From: a bacterium
GTDB lineage: Bacteria; Planctomycetota; Planctomycetia; Planctomycetales; Planctomycetaceae
Assembly (NCBI GenBank): GCA_016124895.1
Contig: WGMU01000019.1
Location: 248,001-312,000 of the forward strand
DNA length: 64,000 nt
Direction: 5' to 3'
Of the stretch, positions 53,630 to 63,446 are shown one piece after another. A program made the position numbers and the translations under genes. The first letter of the stretch is position 1, and every line of letters starts with the position of its first letter. A model generated the notes under the pieces. It was not told where the DNA came from, searched no databases, and worked only from the letters and a program-made list of their open reading frames with translations.

Positions 53630-54904
53630 TCACTGCTCTGCGTCACGGCGTTCAGTTGTGTCGCCACTCGCTACCGGGTTTGCCGCCAGCAACAGCAGCA
53701 GATTCTGCTCCAGTTCGCCGGGTTTGAATCCGAAAGGGCCGCGACCGCTCTTGAAGGCAATCCTGCCCTCCTGGTCGATCAGATACAGCCGGCTGGGCAT
53801 CCCGCTGTAGGCAGATCCGACTGCGTCGTCGATCGTGTCAACGAGAAACGGCATGTCGAATTCCAGATGACCTCGACACCGGAAGGCAACGCTGCAGCGT
53901 TCGTCGTACGTCTCTGGCTGCCTGATTCGGATACCGAGCCGGTCATTGCTCTTCATGAACCAGCCACCAGTCGGGTGCGCCTCGCGGACGTAGATCATCA
54001 GGAAGTCGGCGCGATCGGCAAAACTGCGAGATAGACGCTCAATGTTTCCCGCCTGACTGCGAAACGGACCGCATGTGAAGTTCCCGAAGATCAGGACGAT
54101 CGGCTTGTGGCCAACACGATCCCACAGGGTGATCGTTTGCGTTCCGTCACTGGTCTTGAGTGTGAAATTCGGAGCCACTTCGTCGACTTCCGGCCCAGCC
54201 TGATGTGAACCCAGTTCCTGACGCTCAAAGGCAAGCAGCAGCGTTTCCCTGGTTGGATGCTTCGGTCCGGCTTCTTTGAGGCTGTCAACCGGCGCCGGAA
54301 ACGCGGCCCGCAGGTCGTCGAGAGTGACGAAGTCGTCGCGCTCCTGCGTCATCTCTGAAAACCAGGTGACACATTCTTCCTCTGTCACCTTGCCATTTCC
54401 GTCCTGATCAAGCGCGTAGAAGAACATCGTTCCCGGCGACCAGGCGAGTGCATGGTCCGGCCACTTCAGGTCAGATTCCGTCAGTACGTCATCGCTGTTC
54501 CGGTCCAGACGCGAAAAGTCTTTCTGCGAACCAAGGAATTCATCCGCTGTGATCCTCTCGTCGGCATTGCCATCGAACCGCTGCAGTATAGACGACCAGG
54601 AAAAGCGGCTTTGAGATTTCGCCAGGGGAAACCAGCCATCGTCAGAACTCAGTCTGCTTCCATCGAGGATATCCTCGAACATCGCCCGTGCTTCTGTGCC
54701 TGGTGAGAGGCCAGCACTTAGACGGATGACTGCTTTCTGCCCGTCGGGAGACAGATCTTTCAGTTGGTCAGCAGTCGATTGCGGCGATCCAGTCGAAGCT
54801 TCGGAGTCATCCTGTCCGACAGCAGAGGTCGCCGTGAGCAGGATACTCAGACAGTAACAGACCGCAGATCTGCGCCCACCAGTAAGAGAAACAGAAGAGA
54901 GCAT
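53630..54904 (-). CDS. EF-hand protein with iodothyronine-deiodinase-like thioredoxin domain
   Basis: A 424-residue exported protein with a signal peptide (AVCYCLSILLTATSAVG). Three EF-hand calcium loops are seen (DGNADERITADEF, DRNSDDVLTESDL, DQDGNGKVTEEE). From about residue 245 comes a thioredoxin-like fold of the deiodinase family: VLIFGNFTCGPFRSQ, then FLMIYVREAHPTGGW. The catalytic position, Sec in vertebrate deiodinases (SCTU), is Cys278 here. A late segment (SRLYLIDQEGRIAFKSGRGPFGF) completes the fold. It should be a periplasmic peroxiredoxin-like or dehalogenating reductase; the substrate is unknown. It is directly coupled to the downstream selenoprotein gene. Confidence 0.87.
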   Translation of the reverse strand: MLSSVSLTGGRRSAVCYCLSILLTATSAVGQDDSEASTGSPQSTADQLKDLSPDGQKAVIRLSAGLSPGTEARAMFEDILDGSRLSSDDGWFPLAKSQSRFSWSSILQRFDGNADERITADEFLGSQKDFSRLDRNSDDVLTESDLKWPDHALAWSPGTMFFYALDQDGNGKVTEEECVTWFSEMTQERDDFVTLDDLRAAFPAPVDSLKEAGPKHPTRETLLLAFERQELGSHQAGPEVDEVAPNFTLKTSDGTQTITLWDRVGHKPIVLIFGNFTCGPFRSQAGNIERLSRSFADRADFLMIYVREAHPTGGWFMKSNDRLGIRIRQPETYDERCSVAFRCRGHLEFDMPFLVDTIDDAVGSAYSGMPSRLYLIDQEGRIAFKSGRGPFGFKPGELEQNLLLLLAANPVASGDTTERRDAEQ

Positions 54905-54907
54905 CGA

Positions 54908-55876
54908 TCAGTCTCCGGCGACAGGACTCGGAACGACAGCGACTGGCTCTGGCGACGCATTACGTCTCTGCTGCAATGCGATTTCGATGGCCATCGCGGC
55001 CGGTCCGACCAGGAAGAGCGCGTAATACGGAGCGTGGATCACCTGGCTCAGACGCAGCAGCATCTCGACAACGGCGACCAGAAACGCGACCAGGCACTGA
55101 CCACGCTTCGAACTGACCGTCGTCTTCGGATCCGTGATCATGAAGAAGACAAACAACTGATACATCGGCCCGGTCAGCGGCGACATGCTGGCCAGAAACG
55201 GCGTGCCGGTGATCAGGCTGCGTACGCCGGACAATGCCACGAAGGACAGCACGTAGGTCAGGCAGATGTGGAACCGCTTCAGCCGCGAGATAATGATCGA
55301 GCCCAGGCACCAGACAACGAGCATCGGCCACAGGAAGTTACCCCACTGAATGCTCAGGCTTGCCACGGCCGCCGGGTACAGAAACAGCATCGCGCTGACG
55401 CCGAAGTTCGACGGGTTCCACAGGTGCCGGTTGTGCCACCGCAGTACGTATTTTGACATCAGCGACAGCGTTGCGCACAAGGCGTACGGCCAGAAGAACG
55501 GCGAGCGGATCAGAATGCCGACGCTGATCCCGGAAATGTAGGCACTCGCCAGATGCGGCAGCCTGCCGGTCATCAGTCGCCCGAGCACGATCTCACACGC
55601 GATGGCGGCGCCAATCGCGAGGAACGTCCGCGTCCAGCTTTCCAGGATGCCGAACGTTAACTGTCCGGTCAGCAGGATCGACGAGATCAGAATCGGAGCC
55701 AGATAGCGGTTTTCGAAACTCAGCAGCCGCTTCCAGTTGCTGCCACGGGATTCCGCGGTGCAGTAGGAGCCGACGTCGGCCTGACTGCTCTTGCAGCAAT
55801 CAGACGGAGACTTCAGGTCTTCGCTGGCAACGACCACGTCAGTCACGGGTATTTCGGTCGAAGGAGGCGTGCTCAT
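54908..55876 (-). CDS. UnbU-like (RnfD/NqrB-family) membrane protein
   Basis: A 322-residue integral membrane protein with about ten helices. It has a Cys-rich N-terminal tail (SDCCKSS, SYCTAES). RnfD/NqrB-family segments are visible: HLWNPSNFGVSAMLFLYP and FVFFMITDPKTTVSS. This is the family of UnbU, found with UnbV in enediyne clusters and, more widely, as an electron-transport membrane subunit. The threonine flavinylation motif of NqrB/RnfD was not recognised. Its ATG overlaps the stop of the upstream UnbV-type gene (ATGA), and the next gene follows after 3 bp. Confidence 0.82.
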   Translation of the reverse strand: MSTPPSTEIPVTDVVVASEDLKSPSDCCKSSQADVGSYCTAESRGSNWKRLLSFENRYLAPILISSILLTGQLTFGILESWTRTFLAIGAAIACEIVLGRLMTGRLPHLASAYISGISVGILIRSPFFWPYALCATLSLMSKYVLRWHNRHLWNPSNFGVSAMLFLYPAAVASLSIQWGNFLWPMLVVWCLGSIIISRLKRFHICLTYVLSFVALSGVRSLITGTPFLASMSPLTGPMYQLFVFFMITDPKTTVSSKRGQCLVAFLVAVVEMLLRLSQVIHAPYYALFLVGPAAMAIEIALQQRRNASPEPVAVVPSPVAGD

Positions 55877-57672
55877 TGCGGCTCTTCCAGTTTATGGACA
55901 GTATCCACGGTGGGATGTTCGATCGTCTGTTCCGTGCCGGACGGCCAGCGGATCGTGACGCGATCGACTTCGGTCTGATCTCCGAGCCCGAAGTGCAGAC
56001 GTCGCTGGTTCTGTGCGGCATAGCCAGTCGCGGCGGCGAGTTCCTGGAGTTGCTGCTGGCCGTTCCACCAGACGCGGACCTGAGCCCCGATCGCACTGCG
56101 GTTGCTGTTTGAACCTTCAAGCTCAAAGTCGATCCAGTGCCGATTGGTGGCCACTCGATTGCGATACAGCAGCAACGGGCCGCGCTGATTCGCAACCAGC
56201 ACATCAAGCGTTCCGTTGTTGTCGAGGTCCGCCAGTGCGACGGCGCGGCCGTCGTAGCGATCGTCGACACCGACCAGAGACGCGACGTCCTGAAAGCGAC
56301 CCGCTCCGTCGTTCAGCCACAGATGCTTCTGCTGATGGCCGGACAGGCTGCGGCCCTTCATCGGCGGCCAGTTCTTCGCGTCCGAAATGATCTTCGAATG
56401 CCCGCCGGTGATTTCGGAGAAGTCGTACCAGTAACTGGTGCCGGGATCACCCGAGACATACCCGTTGGTCAGATAGAGATCGACGAAGCCGTCGTTGTTC
56501 AAGTCACCGAACTGAGCCCCGAAGCTCCAGCCACCGATTTCGACGCCCATCACCGAGGCCAGGTTTTCAAACTTCAGTGAGTCGTCCTTACCCGACGGGA
56601 ACCACAGATTGTTCCCCTGAATCAGAACGCCTTCTTCGGAGATATTGGTTTCGTAAATCGCCAACCGCCCCTGATTGAGCACGTCGCCGACGGCGGCATT
56701 CATGCCGCTCTTCGGTGCATAGCCGATGCCGGCGTCCTTACCGACCTCCCGAAACGCAGCTCCGCCTTCGTTGAGGAACAGTTCCGAGACACCGTAATCG
56801 TTGGCGAGGAACAGGTCAGGGAACGCATCACCGTTGAAGTCAGCCGCGACGACCGCCAGCGTCCAGCGCGTACTGTTGATGCCGACCTGCTGCGTGACGT
56901 CCTCAAACCGCCAGTCGCCCCTGTTCCGCAGCAGCAGCTTGCGCCCGCCATTCTTCGCGTACTCAAAACTCTCCGGCATGATGCGCGTGTGTTCGAGCTG
57001 TTCCAGCTTTACCTCGTCCGGCCAGTACCCGGCAAGGAACACATCCAGCAGTCCGTCACGATCGAAGTCAAGCAACGTTGCCGCTCCGACATTTGACCAG
57101 TCTGGTAGACCGGACGTTTGATTCACCGCTTCAAACGACTTGCCGCCGTTGTTACGCAGCAGTTGCGACCGGCCCCACTTGTAGACAAGCACATCTTCAA
57201 AGCCGTCATTGTCGAGGTCCGCCCAGACCGAGCCCATGCACGCACCGCTTCCCGGCTGGTTCAGGTCAGCCAGCCCGACCTCTGCCGCGACATCAACGAA
57301 CGTGCCGTCATGCTGATTCTGATACAGCCGGTTCCGGCTGCCGGGAGCACTGCTGGTCACGTAAAAGTCCTGCCAGCCATCGCGGTCGAAATCGACAACA
57401 GACACGGCGGCTCCCATCGCAGCGACCTGCGGCTCGATGTGCTCCAGTTGCTGGTCGATCCGAGGCACCTGGTGCAGGAAGTCGAGTCCCGCAGCAGTGG
57501 TTTCATCATTCAGTACGAAGCCATACCGGTCGAGCAGATCTTTGTGGCCGGCCGTGTCGATGCTGCGCGTGCGTGTCGACTCGGCTTCAGACAGACGCAG
57601 ATAAATCGCGGGACCGGCCAGCAGTCCCAGAAAGACTACAGAGAGTGCGGCGCGGCTGCTTCGCATGGTCAT
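55873..57672 (-). CDS. CRTAC1/UnbV-family beta-propeller protein
   Basis: A 599-residue exported protein with an N-terminal signal anchor (AALSVVFLGLLAGPAIYL). Seven or so FG-GAP/VCBS blades with calcium-binding loops run from about 85 to 480 (DFDRDGWQDFYV, DLDNDGFEDVLV, DFDRDGLLDVFLAG, DLNNDGFVDLYLTNG, DLDNNGTLDVLVAN). A C-terminal ASPIC/UnbV domain (about 500-590) ends RVTIRWPSGTEQTIEH. The family acts extracytoplasmically as a binding or scaffold module; no enzyme activity is known. It is translationally coupled to the UnbU-like gene, the same pairing as in enediyne clusters, but no enediyne polyketide synthase is nearby. Confidence 0.9.
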   Translation of the reverse strand: MTMRSSRAALSVVFLGLLAGPAIYLRLSEAESTRTRSIDTAGHKDLLDRYGFVLNDETTAAGLDFLHQVPRIDQQLEHIEPQVAAMGAAVSVVDFDRDGWQDFYVTSSAPGSRNRLYQNQHDGTFVDVAAEVGLADLNQPGSGACMGSVWADLDNDGFEDVLVYKWGRSQLLRNNGGKSFEAVNQTSGLPDWSNVGAATLLDFDRDGLLDVFLAGYWPDEVKLEQLEHTRIMPESFEYAKNGGRKLLLRNRGDWRFEDVTQQVGINSTRWTLAVVAADFNGDAFPDLFLANDYGVSELFLNEGGAAFREVGKDAGIGYAPKSGMNAAVGDVLNQGRLAIYETNISEEGVLIQGNNLWFPSGKDDSLKFENLASVMGVEIGGWSFGAQFGDLNNDGFVDLYLTNGYVSGDPGTSYWYDFSEITGGHSKIISDAKNWPPMKGRSLSGHQQKHLWLNDGAGRFQDVASLVGVDDRYDGRAVALADLDNNGTLDVLVANQRGPLLLYRNRVATNRHWIDFELEGSNSNRSAIGAQVRVWWNGQQQLQELAAATGYAAQNQRRLHFGLGDQTEVDRVTIRWPSGTEQTIEHPTVDTVHKLEEPQ

Positions 57673-57686
57673 CGTTGGTCGCCTCG

Positions 57687-60600
57687 TCAGAAGTCACTTG
57701 AACGAGAGTTTGTGCGGCGGGGAAAGGACTTCCAGAGTCCCTGCCACACGCTGTTGGGCCGGACATAACGCGTATGAAAAACAACCCAGTCATCCGGGTG
57801 CTGTGTGTAGGTCGGATCCTGTTGCAGCGGATGCAGCGGCCCGGAGTAATCCGGGTCGGAGTGACTCGGCAGTGGAAGCACGGTTCGTGAAAACGCCGTA
57901 TTGAAGTCGCCGTCCTTGACCCAGCCGTCGCCGATCAGTACGTAATCGCGCCGCCAGCCGTCAGGCACGTCGGACTTCGCGGCGAACTCCAGCACCACTT
58001 CGTCGCCCGCGTTCATGATCATGTAGCGATCATCGATCTGCGCAACCAGTTCTCGAACATCGCCAAACCGCGTGTGAAAACCCTCCAGGTCGAGCCACCG
58101 CGGCCCGGTGGATTCCACTTCGTAAAACGGCGTGTCCGGCCGTCGCCGATGCAGCGGCTGCAGCTTCGAGTATCCACGGCCACGAAGATCCGCCGTGACG
58201 AGTCGAGTCGATTGTGTTCTCACCTTGTGATCTTCAACGCGGTGAGCCCAGCCGAGAAAGTCCCAGTAAATCTCCAGATTGGTCCGCAGTCGGAACCGGC
58301 GCGACGTCTGCAGAACGTCAACCGGCAGAGGAATGACTGCGTTCTTGTTTTTACCGGCGGGAAACCCGAGGTTTCCATGCAGCACGCGCCACTGTCCGTC
58401 CGCGTCCTGCTGCTCCAGAATCAGAGGTGTAAGCTGCAGTTGCTTCTGCTGAGCAATCGCCACATTCAGCGAACTGTCCGTCGGATACACCCAGCCGTGA
58501 CCGAGCAGCACCACCGGACGGTCGGACACCGCATCCGCCGGCAACTCGAACTCAATCCAGTGATCTTCGGCAACGCCCTGATACTCACCGAGTTCGAAGT
58601 CCGTGGCGTACTCGCCGTCAATCACGGCCAGTGCTGCGTCCTGTAACTGGCCGCGATGATTCACCGCTTGCTGAACCGTCTGCGGTCGAGTCGTGACCAC
58701 GACCTCGCGCGCCTGCTGCTCGTTCGGCACGAACCGCTCGTCGACGAAGACCTCGACATTGTCTGGATGGTCGACGGTCAGTAGAGCGATCTCGTCAAAG
58801 AAGTGGGTCTCCCACAGTTCCGCGGTGATGCGCAACGAGCAGCGTCCATCAACATCCTTGAGGACCTCGCCAGGGACCTTGATCCAATCCGTGGTTTGAG
58901 CCACTCCGGCCGTATCCTGGGCATTGATTCGCAGCCCGAGCGGCGAGCGCCAGATGAAATCCTTGACGAACTGAAACTCGCGACCGTCAAACGCGAAGAC
59001 CCACGGGCACGATCCTTTCAGCCGCTGTTTCGCCACCAGTGTTGAACTGGCGGCAAGATCAAACTCAGCCTGCATCGTGCCGTTCGGCCAGACAATACGA
59101 GCGACTTCTGCGGTCGCCTGCTTTCCGAGTCCAAAGTGGATCCGCGACGAGGTAATCGGCGCCGCCTGAACCTGATTGCCGGCTCGGACCTCAACCCGTC
59201 CACCGATTCCGAACGAATTGATTCGCCGGTCGCCAGCGGTGGGGTTGGCCTGCGGTTCGAGAAACGTCCAGCCGTATTCGGCTCGACTCTGATTCATCGC
59301 GGCTACTGCGTTCTGCTCGACCAGACCCACCAGGTCGAGCCGTCCGTCTTCGTTACGATCGACGATTGACGTCGTCCACTGCGGCAGTTCCGCCGGCAAC
59401 GCGGTCCAGTGGTTTTCCGCATCGCCGAGCCAGATCATCGTCTGCAATGGTACGGAGGCGACGAGATCGACGGCTCCGTTGTTATCCACATCGGCAATGT
59501 GCAGCAGCGTTCGATGAGCTGCCTCGGCCGACAGATTCGGCAGCGTCTGCCACTGAGCAATTGATGTCGCCGACCAGTGGCCTTCGTCGCCGCGCGAAAG
59601 CTGTCGCAGCTCGCCGTTCTCCGACAGCGTGACGAGATCAAACTTTCCGTCACGATCGACATCGCCGGTGGCGAGCGCCAGTTGTGGTGTCTCAGACGAC
59701 GGCAACTCAATTCGCTGGTACGCGCCGCTGCGTTCGTTCTGCCAGACACTCACTGCGCCACCAGCTTCTAGCACTCCGAAGTCGATATCACCGTCCTGAT
59801 CGAGATCGACGGCGATAAGCTGCCGCGCTGTCGCCGTCATCGAAAAGTCATCAACGGCAGCAAACGTCGCAGCGCCGCTGTTCCTCAGCCAGAGCAGCGG
59901 TGACTTCAGATCACTCAGCAGCAGATCGAGGTCCCCATCGGCATCAACGTCGACGGCCCAGATGGCTCGCCACGGCTGCGTAAGCTCCGGCGGCGCGGTC
60001 TCGCCTTCAGGCAATTCATACGGCGCAAACGTGCCGTCCTGCAGTCCGAGCCACACCCGGCAGCCCTCAGAACCAACCGCGATCAGGTCGTTCTGAAAGT
60101 CGGCATTCAGATCAGCCAGACAGACACTTGCAGGCAGCGCGTCGACCGGGGATCCTGGAAAGGGCAGCGCGGCCGATTCACCGGCCCGCAGACGGTTGGA
60201 GAGCGAAACAAGGGTCGAGCGTCGCTCTCCTGCCTGCGGAACCGACAATGTGAGGGCCGGCCGCGCTGCTTTCTCAAGGTCTGGATCCGTTGCCGTCTGA
60301 TCGTGAGACGTCTCCAATGCTTCCAGCAGAAACGTCAGCTCAGTGCCGGGCGTTGCCGCGTCTGGTCGAGGCAGCCTGAGTCGCAGGAACTCGCGCACCG
60401 GTGTTCCAATCGACGACCCGGAAGCGCCTAGTTCAGCCAGCGCCGTTTGATACTCGGGACGCGGTTTCAGCACGTTTTCAAAAAATGTCAGTGCCGTTGC
60501 CGCCTGCCGATATTCGCCCGAAGCCGCCGCCGATTTCGCCGCTGACAACTGCTGTTGAAGCTGTTCCGGCCAGGGTTCTCGACGGCTGGAGAGTGCGTCG

Positions 60601-61259
60601 AGGCCCGTCTGCAACTCATGGCTTCGTTCCATCGTCGCCGCAAGACGCGACAGATCACAGAGCACTCGCACGTTGCCCGCCAGTTTCTGCTGCAGTTCGG
60701 TGAGCAGGTCAAGTCGTTCCTGACTGGCGGCGTCACTGCGCATCTGTTCGAGTAAGCGGGCGAATGAGTAAGTCGCCGCGATGTCTTCCGGCCATCGCTT
60801 ATGAACCTCGCGGAACTGAGCGATCGCCTCTTCTGTCTGGCCAGAGTGTTCCAGAACTTCGGCATGAAGAACCGCCACAGCGTGAGTCTCGCCCGCCAGT
60901 TCGATTGCGTACTGCAGCGACCTGTTGGCGGCCGGCAGATCACGCAGCCGCAAGCGAGCGACCGTCAGGTTGGCCCATAGTGCCGGTTCGCGAGTTTCAC
61001 TTTCGACAGTATGCGACAGCAGCCGCGCCGCCCGATCATTTTCTTCGACATCCAGCGCTGCCAGACTGGTAAAGAAATCTGACACGACTGCCGGAGCCGC
61101 CATCTCAGACTCGGCCATTTTATCCGGTCCCAGCAACGGCAAGCCCTGCTCCCACGTCACAGCCGCGTAGATGGCAACCAGAACTAAAGCAGCAGCGAGC
61201 CCAAACGCCATGCTTCGCCGCGATGTCAGGTTGCCGTGTGAACTCTGCTCGTGATTCAT
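57687..61259 (-). CDS. Large TPR + FG-GAP + ASPIC/UnbV protein
   Basis: A 1190-residue membrane-anchored protein. A transmembrane anchor (about 17-36) is followed by TPR-like helices (about 55-300). A beta-propeller with calcium loops comes next (DVDADGDLDLLLSD, DLDQDGDIDFGVLE, DVDRDGKFDLVTLS, DVDNNGAVDLVAS, DRNEDGRLDLVGL), then an ASPIC/UnbV domain (about 665-735). The C-terminal ~440 residues form a further beta-rich region starting CPWVFAFDGREFQFVKDF, whose family I do not recognise. Overlaps its upstream gene by ATGA and precedes the smaller UnbV gene by 14 bp. It probably forms the large extracytoplasmic part of the same complex. Confidence 0.85.
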   Translation of the reverse strand: MNHEQSSHGNLTSRRSMAFGLAAALVLVAIYAAVTWEQGLPLLGPDKMAESEMAAPAVVSDFFTSLAALDVEENDRAARLLSHTVESETREPALWANLTVARLRLRDLPAANRSLQYAIELAGETHAVAVLHAEVLEHSGQTEEAIAQFREVHKRWPEDIAATYSFARLLEQMRSDAASQERLDLLTELQQKLAGNVRVLCDLSRLAATMERSHELQTGLDALSSRREPWPEQLQQQLSAAKSAAASGEYRQAATALTFFENVLKPRPEYQTALAELGASGSSIGTPVREFLRLRLPRPDAATPGTELTFLLEALETSHDQTATDPDLEKAARPALTLSVPQAGERRSTLVSLSNRLRAGESAALPFPGSPVDALPASVCLADLNADFQNDLIAVGSEGCRVWLGLQDGTFAPYELPEGETAPPELTQPWRAIWAVDVDADGDLDLLLSDLKSPLLWLRNSGAATFAAVDDFSMTATARQLIAVDLDQDGDIDFGVLEAGGAVSVWQNERSGAYQRIELPSSETPQLALATGDVDRDGKFDLVTLSENGELRQLSRGDEGHWSATSIAQWQTLPNLSAEAAHRTLLHIADVDNNGAVDLVASVPLQTMIWLGDAENHWTALPAELPQWTTSIVDRNEDGRLDLVGLVEQNAVAAMNQSRAEYGWTFLEPQANPTAGDRRINSFGIGGRVEVRAGNQVQAAPITSSRIHFGLGKQATAEVARIVWPNGTMQAEFDLAASSTLVAKQRLKGSCPWVFAFDGREFQFVKDFIWRSPLGLRINAQDTAGVAQTTDWIKVPGEVLKDVDGRCSLRITAELWETHFFDEIALLTVDHPDNVEVFVDERFVPNEQQAREVVVTTRPQTVQQAVNHRGQLQDAALAVIDGEYATDFELGEYQGVAEDHWIEFELPADAVSDRPVVLLGHGWVYPTDSSLNVAIAQQKQLQLTPLILEQQDADGQWRVLHGNLGFPAGKNKNAVIPLPVDVLQTSRRFRLRTNLEIYWDFLGWAHRVEDHKVRTQSTRLVTADLRGRGYSKLQPLHRRRPDTPFYEVESTGPRWLDLEGFHTRFGDVRELVAQIDDRYMIMNAGDEVVLEFAAKSDVPDGWRRDYVLIGDGWVKDGDFNTAFSRTVLPLPSHSDPDYSGPLHPLQQDPTYTQHPDDWVVFHTRYVRPNSVWQGLWKSFPRRTNSRSSDF

Positions 61260-61918
61260 GAACGGACCTCCGCCGCATTCGGGGAACGTTCTGATTCTGA
61301 CGTCGCCGAGCCCAATAACGGCTGATCGGCATGACTCTCTGGCTCAGCCTCGGCCAACCGGCCCTTGCCAGATTGTATTGAAGATCGGCCGCGGCCCCGA
61401 ACCAGTCCGACAACCCACAAACCACCGAACAGCACAAACGGAAACAGGTAGATCACAAAATCCCAGACGCCCAGGCCCGGCGGTGTGGATTCCACCTGTG
61501 TCACGAGTTCCTGCGCCTCGCCTCCCATTACGTCAATCCGAATGCCGACATTCCACTGATCACGCTGATCAAAGTACGGGTTCATTTCAAACTGCATCCG
61601 GTTCCGCAACGACTGCCGCCTGCCGGGCAACCCGACGCGATCAAGTCGTCCACTCACCGGCTCCACCCACAGAGTGACTTGCGGTTCAGTCTGTGGAATC
61701 GCACCGTCCGGAGTTTCCACCACGACATAGAACGTTGCTTCTCCGATATCCGGATCCGCCCACACCGAAACCTTGTAAGACGCGAGCGGTTCGTCCATCA
61801 GAATTGGAAACGGCGGGCCTTCGTGAGCCAACGCGGTATCCACCGTCAGATATCCGATGATTGTCCAGACGGATACAATCGCTGACAGTCGACCCGCAGA
61901 ATTGAAAATGTGTCTCAT
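61256..61918 (-). CDS. Membrane-anchored protein with YtkA/FixH-like domain, unknown
   Basis: A 220-residue protein. A signal peptide ends around LAHEG. A beta-sandwich-like extracytoplasmic domain follows (about 32-140; YKVSVWADPDIGEATFYVVVETPDG), then one transmembrane helix (about 150-172; FVIYLFPFVLFGGLWVVGL) and a charged cytoplasmic tail. The domain layout recalls YtkA/FixH-type copper- or assembly-related proteins, but conserved ligands are not obvious. It is separated by 1 bp from the 4Fe-4S protein gene and overlaps the large UnbV gene. Confidence 0.65.
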   Translation of the reverse strand: MRHIFNSAGRLSAIVSVWTIIGYLTVDTALAHEGPPFPILMDEPLASYKVSVWADPDIGEATFYVVVETPDGAIPQTEPQVTLWVEPVSGRLDRVGLPGRRQSLRNRMQFEMNPYFDQRDQWNVGIRIDVMGGEAQELVTQVESTPPGLGVWDFVIYLFPFVLFGGLWVVGLVRGRGRSSIQSGKGRLAEAEPESHADQPLLGSATSESERSPNAAEVRS

Positions 61919-61919
61919 G

Positions 61920-63446
61920 TCAGCCTCCCAGGAACGTCCCGCGCATATCCATCGGCTGCGTCATGATCCAGACCGCGACAACGAATAGCGTAAGATGCAC
62001 CGCCGCCCAGGGAAGAAACGCAGCGTTCCGGCGCGAAGTCGCTACTTCACCGGTGATTGTCCATGTAGCCGCCCAGGAACCGATCAGGCCAAGCCCCAGA
62101 AAACCGACTTCAATGGGAAAGACGACCGCTTCCGGAAGCCCACCGAGTTGCCACATCGGCTTCCCCAGCAGCGCCGTTCCAAACGACTCCCGCACTGCGT
62201 TCTGAAACACCGGTATGACGGTCAGAAAACCAGTCAGAAAGTGAAACGCATAGTGGGCCAGCCAAACGCCGAAGCCGATTGGAATCAGCGACCGGGAAAA
62301 CCGTTTCACAAGTGGCAGCACGCCCTCTCGAGTGCCGCTCCACCACCGCGTGACAAACGCCGCCGCCCCCAGCAGAACGGCTGGCTCGACAATCAATGCG
62401 AATGCAAACAGTCCTGACAGAATCGGCCACTCAACCCGCAGGCCGGTTGCCTGAGCAACAGCCTGCTCCAGCGCGTAGACCGGGCTGATCATTGCAAAGG
62501 CATTCAGCAGCGCACCGAAAGTGAAGACGGTTATCAGCGCCGTAAAATCCGGTCGCCTCTCGATGGTGCCCAGGCCGGACCTCGGTCCGCTGTGGGTGAG
62601 CCGTTCGGACGGGAGCCGCGCGACGATGCCCACGTTGTCGTGCGGGCAGGCATAGACGCAGTCGAGACAGAACGTGCAGTCGAGATTGTCGACTTTGCGC
62701 GGCTGAAACAGAGCCAGTTCGCAGCCCCGTTGGATGACCGGCAGTTCCATATTGAGCCCGGTGACGCCGTCGCGTGACGGCAACGCGATCTGGACACCAC
62801 GGATACAGTCTTTTGACTGGCAGCTCTGGCAGATCGACGCATCCCGCACCGAGACTTCCAGCGGAGCCATTGTCGAACTCAGAAAATTGAACTGGCCGAC
62901 AGGACACAGATACTTGCAGAAGGAGGCTCGTCGAAACAGCAGATCAACCAGCGTGGCGAGTCCGAAGTACAGGACGATCAGGACTCCGGTCCAGAACGGA
63001 CTGGAAAACAGGTCAAACAGCTCATAAACGAAGAGGACAGCCACAAACAGTGCGACAGACGGCCACTTGTTGCGTAGAGACCGTGGCCACTCCCAGCGTG
63101 GCGTGATCCAGCGACGAGCCAGATCACGCATCACAAGAAATGGACACGCCATGCAGAACAGGTTGCCGGCCAGCAGAATCACGACGACGACGAGGCCACG
63201 GAAATGAACCCAGGTCAGTAAAGCCGCAAGATTTTTCGGAGCTATATCCGGCCCGAAAAACGCGTGAGCAATCATCATCAGGCTGAGGCCGAACAGCGGC
63301 GTCTGCAGAGCCAGACGTGAGCCTCGCCAGCGCAGAAAGCGACCCAACAGCGGAACGCGCAGCAGATCGAACCCGCGAGCACGTTCGCCATTGGCCGGAA
63401 ACGATTGACGTTCCAGCGCTGCAGGCTGTTCCACCGCAGTCGTCAC
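61920..63446 (-). CDS. NosR/CcoG-like polytopic 4Fe-4S protein
   Basis: A 508-residue membrane protein with a GTG start at 63446. About ten transmembrane helices surround a cytoplasmic ferredoxin-like part. Cysteine motifs: LFCMACPFLVM and FCKYLCPVGQFN, the paired CxxxCP-type motifs known from NosR, NapH and CcoG; CQSCQSKDC; and CTFCLDCVYACPHDN, a 4Fe-4S site. Such proteins carry electrons across the membrane or assist copper-enzyme biogenesis. It overlaps the YtkA-like gene (GTGA) and probably feeds electrons to the extracytoplasmic UnbV/deiodinase/peroxidase proteins. Confidence 0.87.
   Translation of the reverse strand: MTTAVEQPAALERQSFPANGERARGFDLLRVPLLGRFLRWRGSRLALQTPLFGLSLMMIAHAFFGPDIAPKNLAALLTWVHFRGLVVVVILLAGNLFCMACPFLVMRDLARRWITPRWEWPRSLRNKWPSVALFVAVLFVYELFDLFSSPFWTGVLIVLYFGLATLVDLLFRRASFCKYLCPVGQFNFLSSTMAPLEVSVRDASICQSCQSKDCIRGVQIALPSRDGVTGLNMELPVIQRGCELALFQPRKVDNLDCTFCLDCVYACPHDNVGIVARLPSERLTHSGPRSGLGTIERRPDFTALITVFTFGALLNAFAMISPVYALEQAVAQATGLRVEWPILSGLFAFALIVEPAVLLGAAAFVTRWWSGTREGVLPLVKRFSRSLIPIGFGVWLAHYAFHFLTGFLTVIPVFQNAVRESFGTALLGKPMWQLGGLPEAVVFPIEVGFLGLGLIGSWAATWTITGEVATSRRNAAFLPWAAVHLTLFVVAVWIMTQPMDMRGTFLGG

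Noticed and set aside
53056-53667. Reading the two AhpD halves as a pseudogene or as two small genes.
   Set aside because: There is no frameshift, no sequence decay, and the single TGA lies exactly at the active-site cysteine position with a SECIS-like hairpin after it. Selenocysteine explains it better.
55873-61259. An enediyne biosynthesis cluster, suggested by the UnbU/UnbV family names.
   Set aside because: No enediyne polyketide synthase, thioesterase or other warhead gene is present. These families are widespread in planctomycetes without enediynes.
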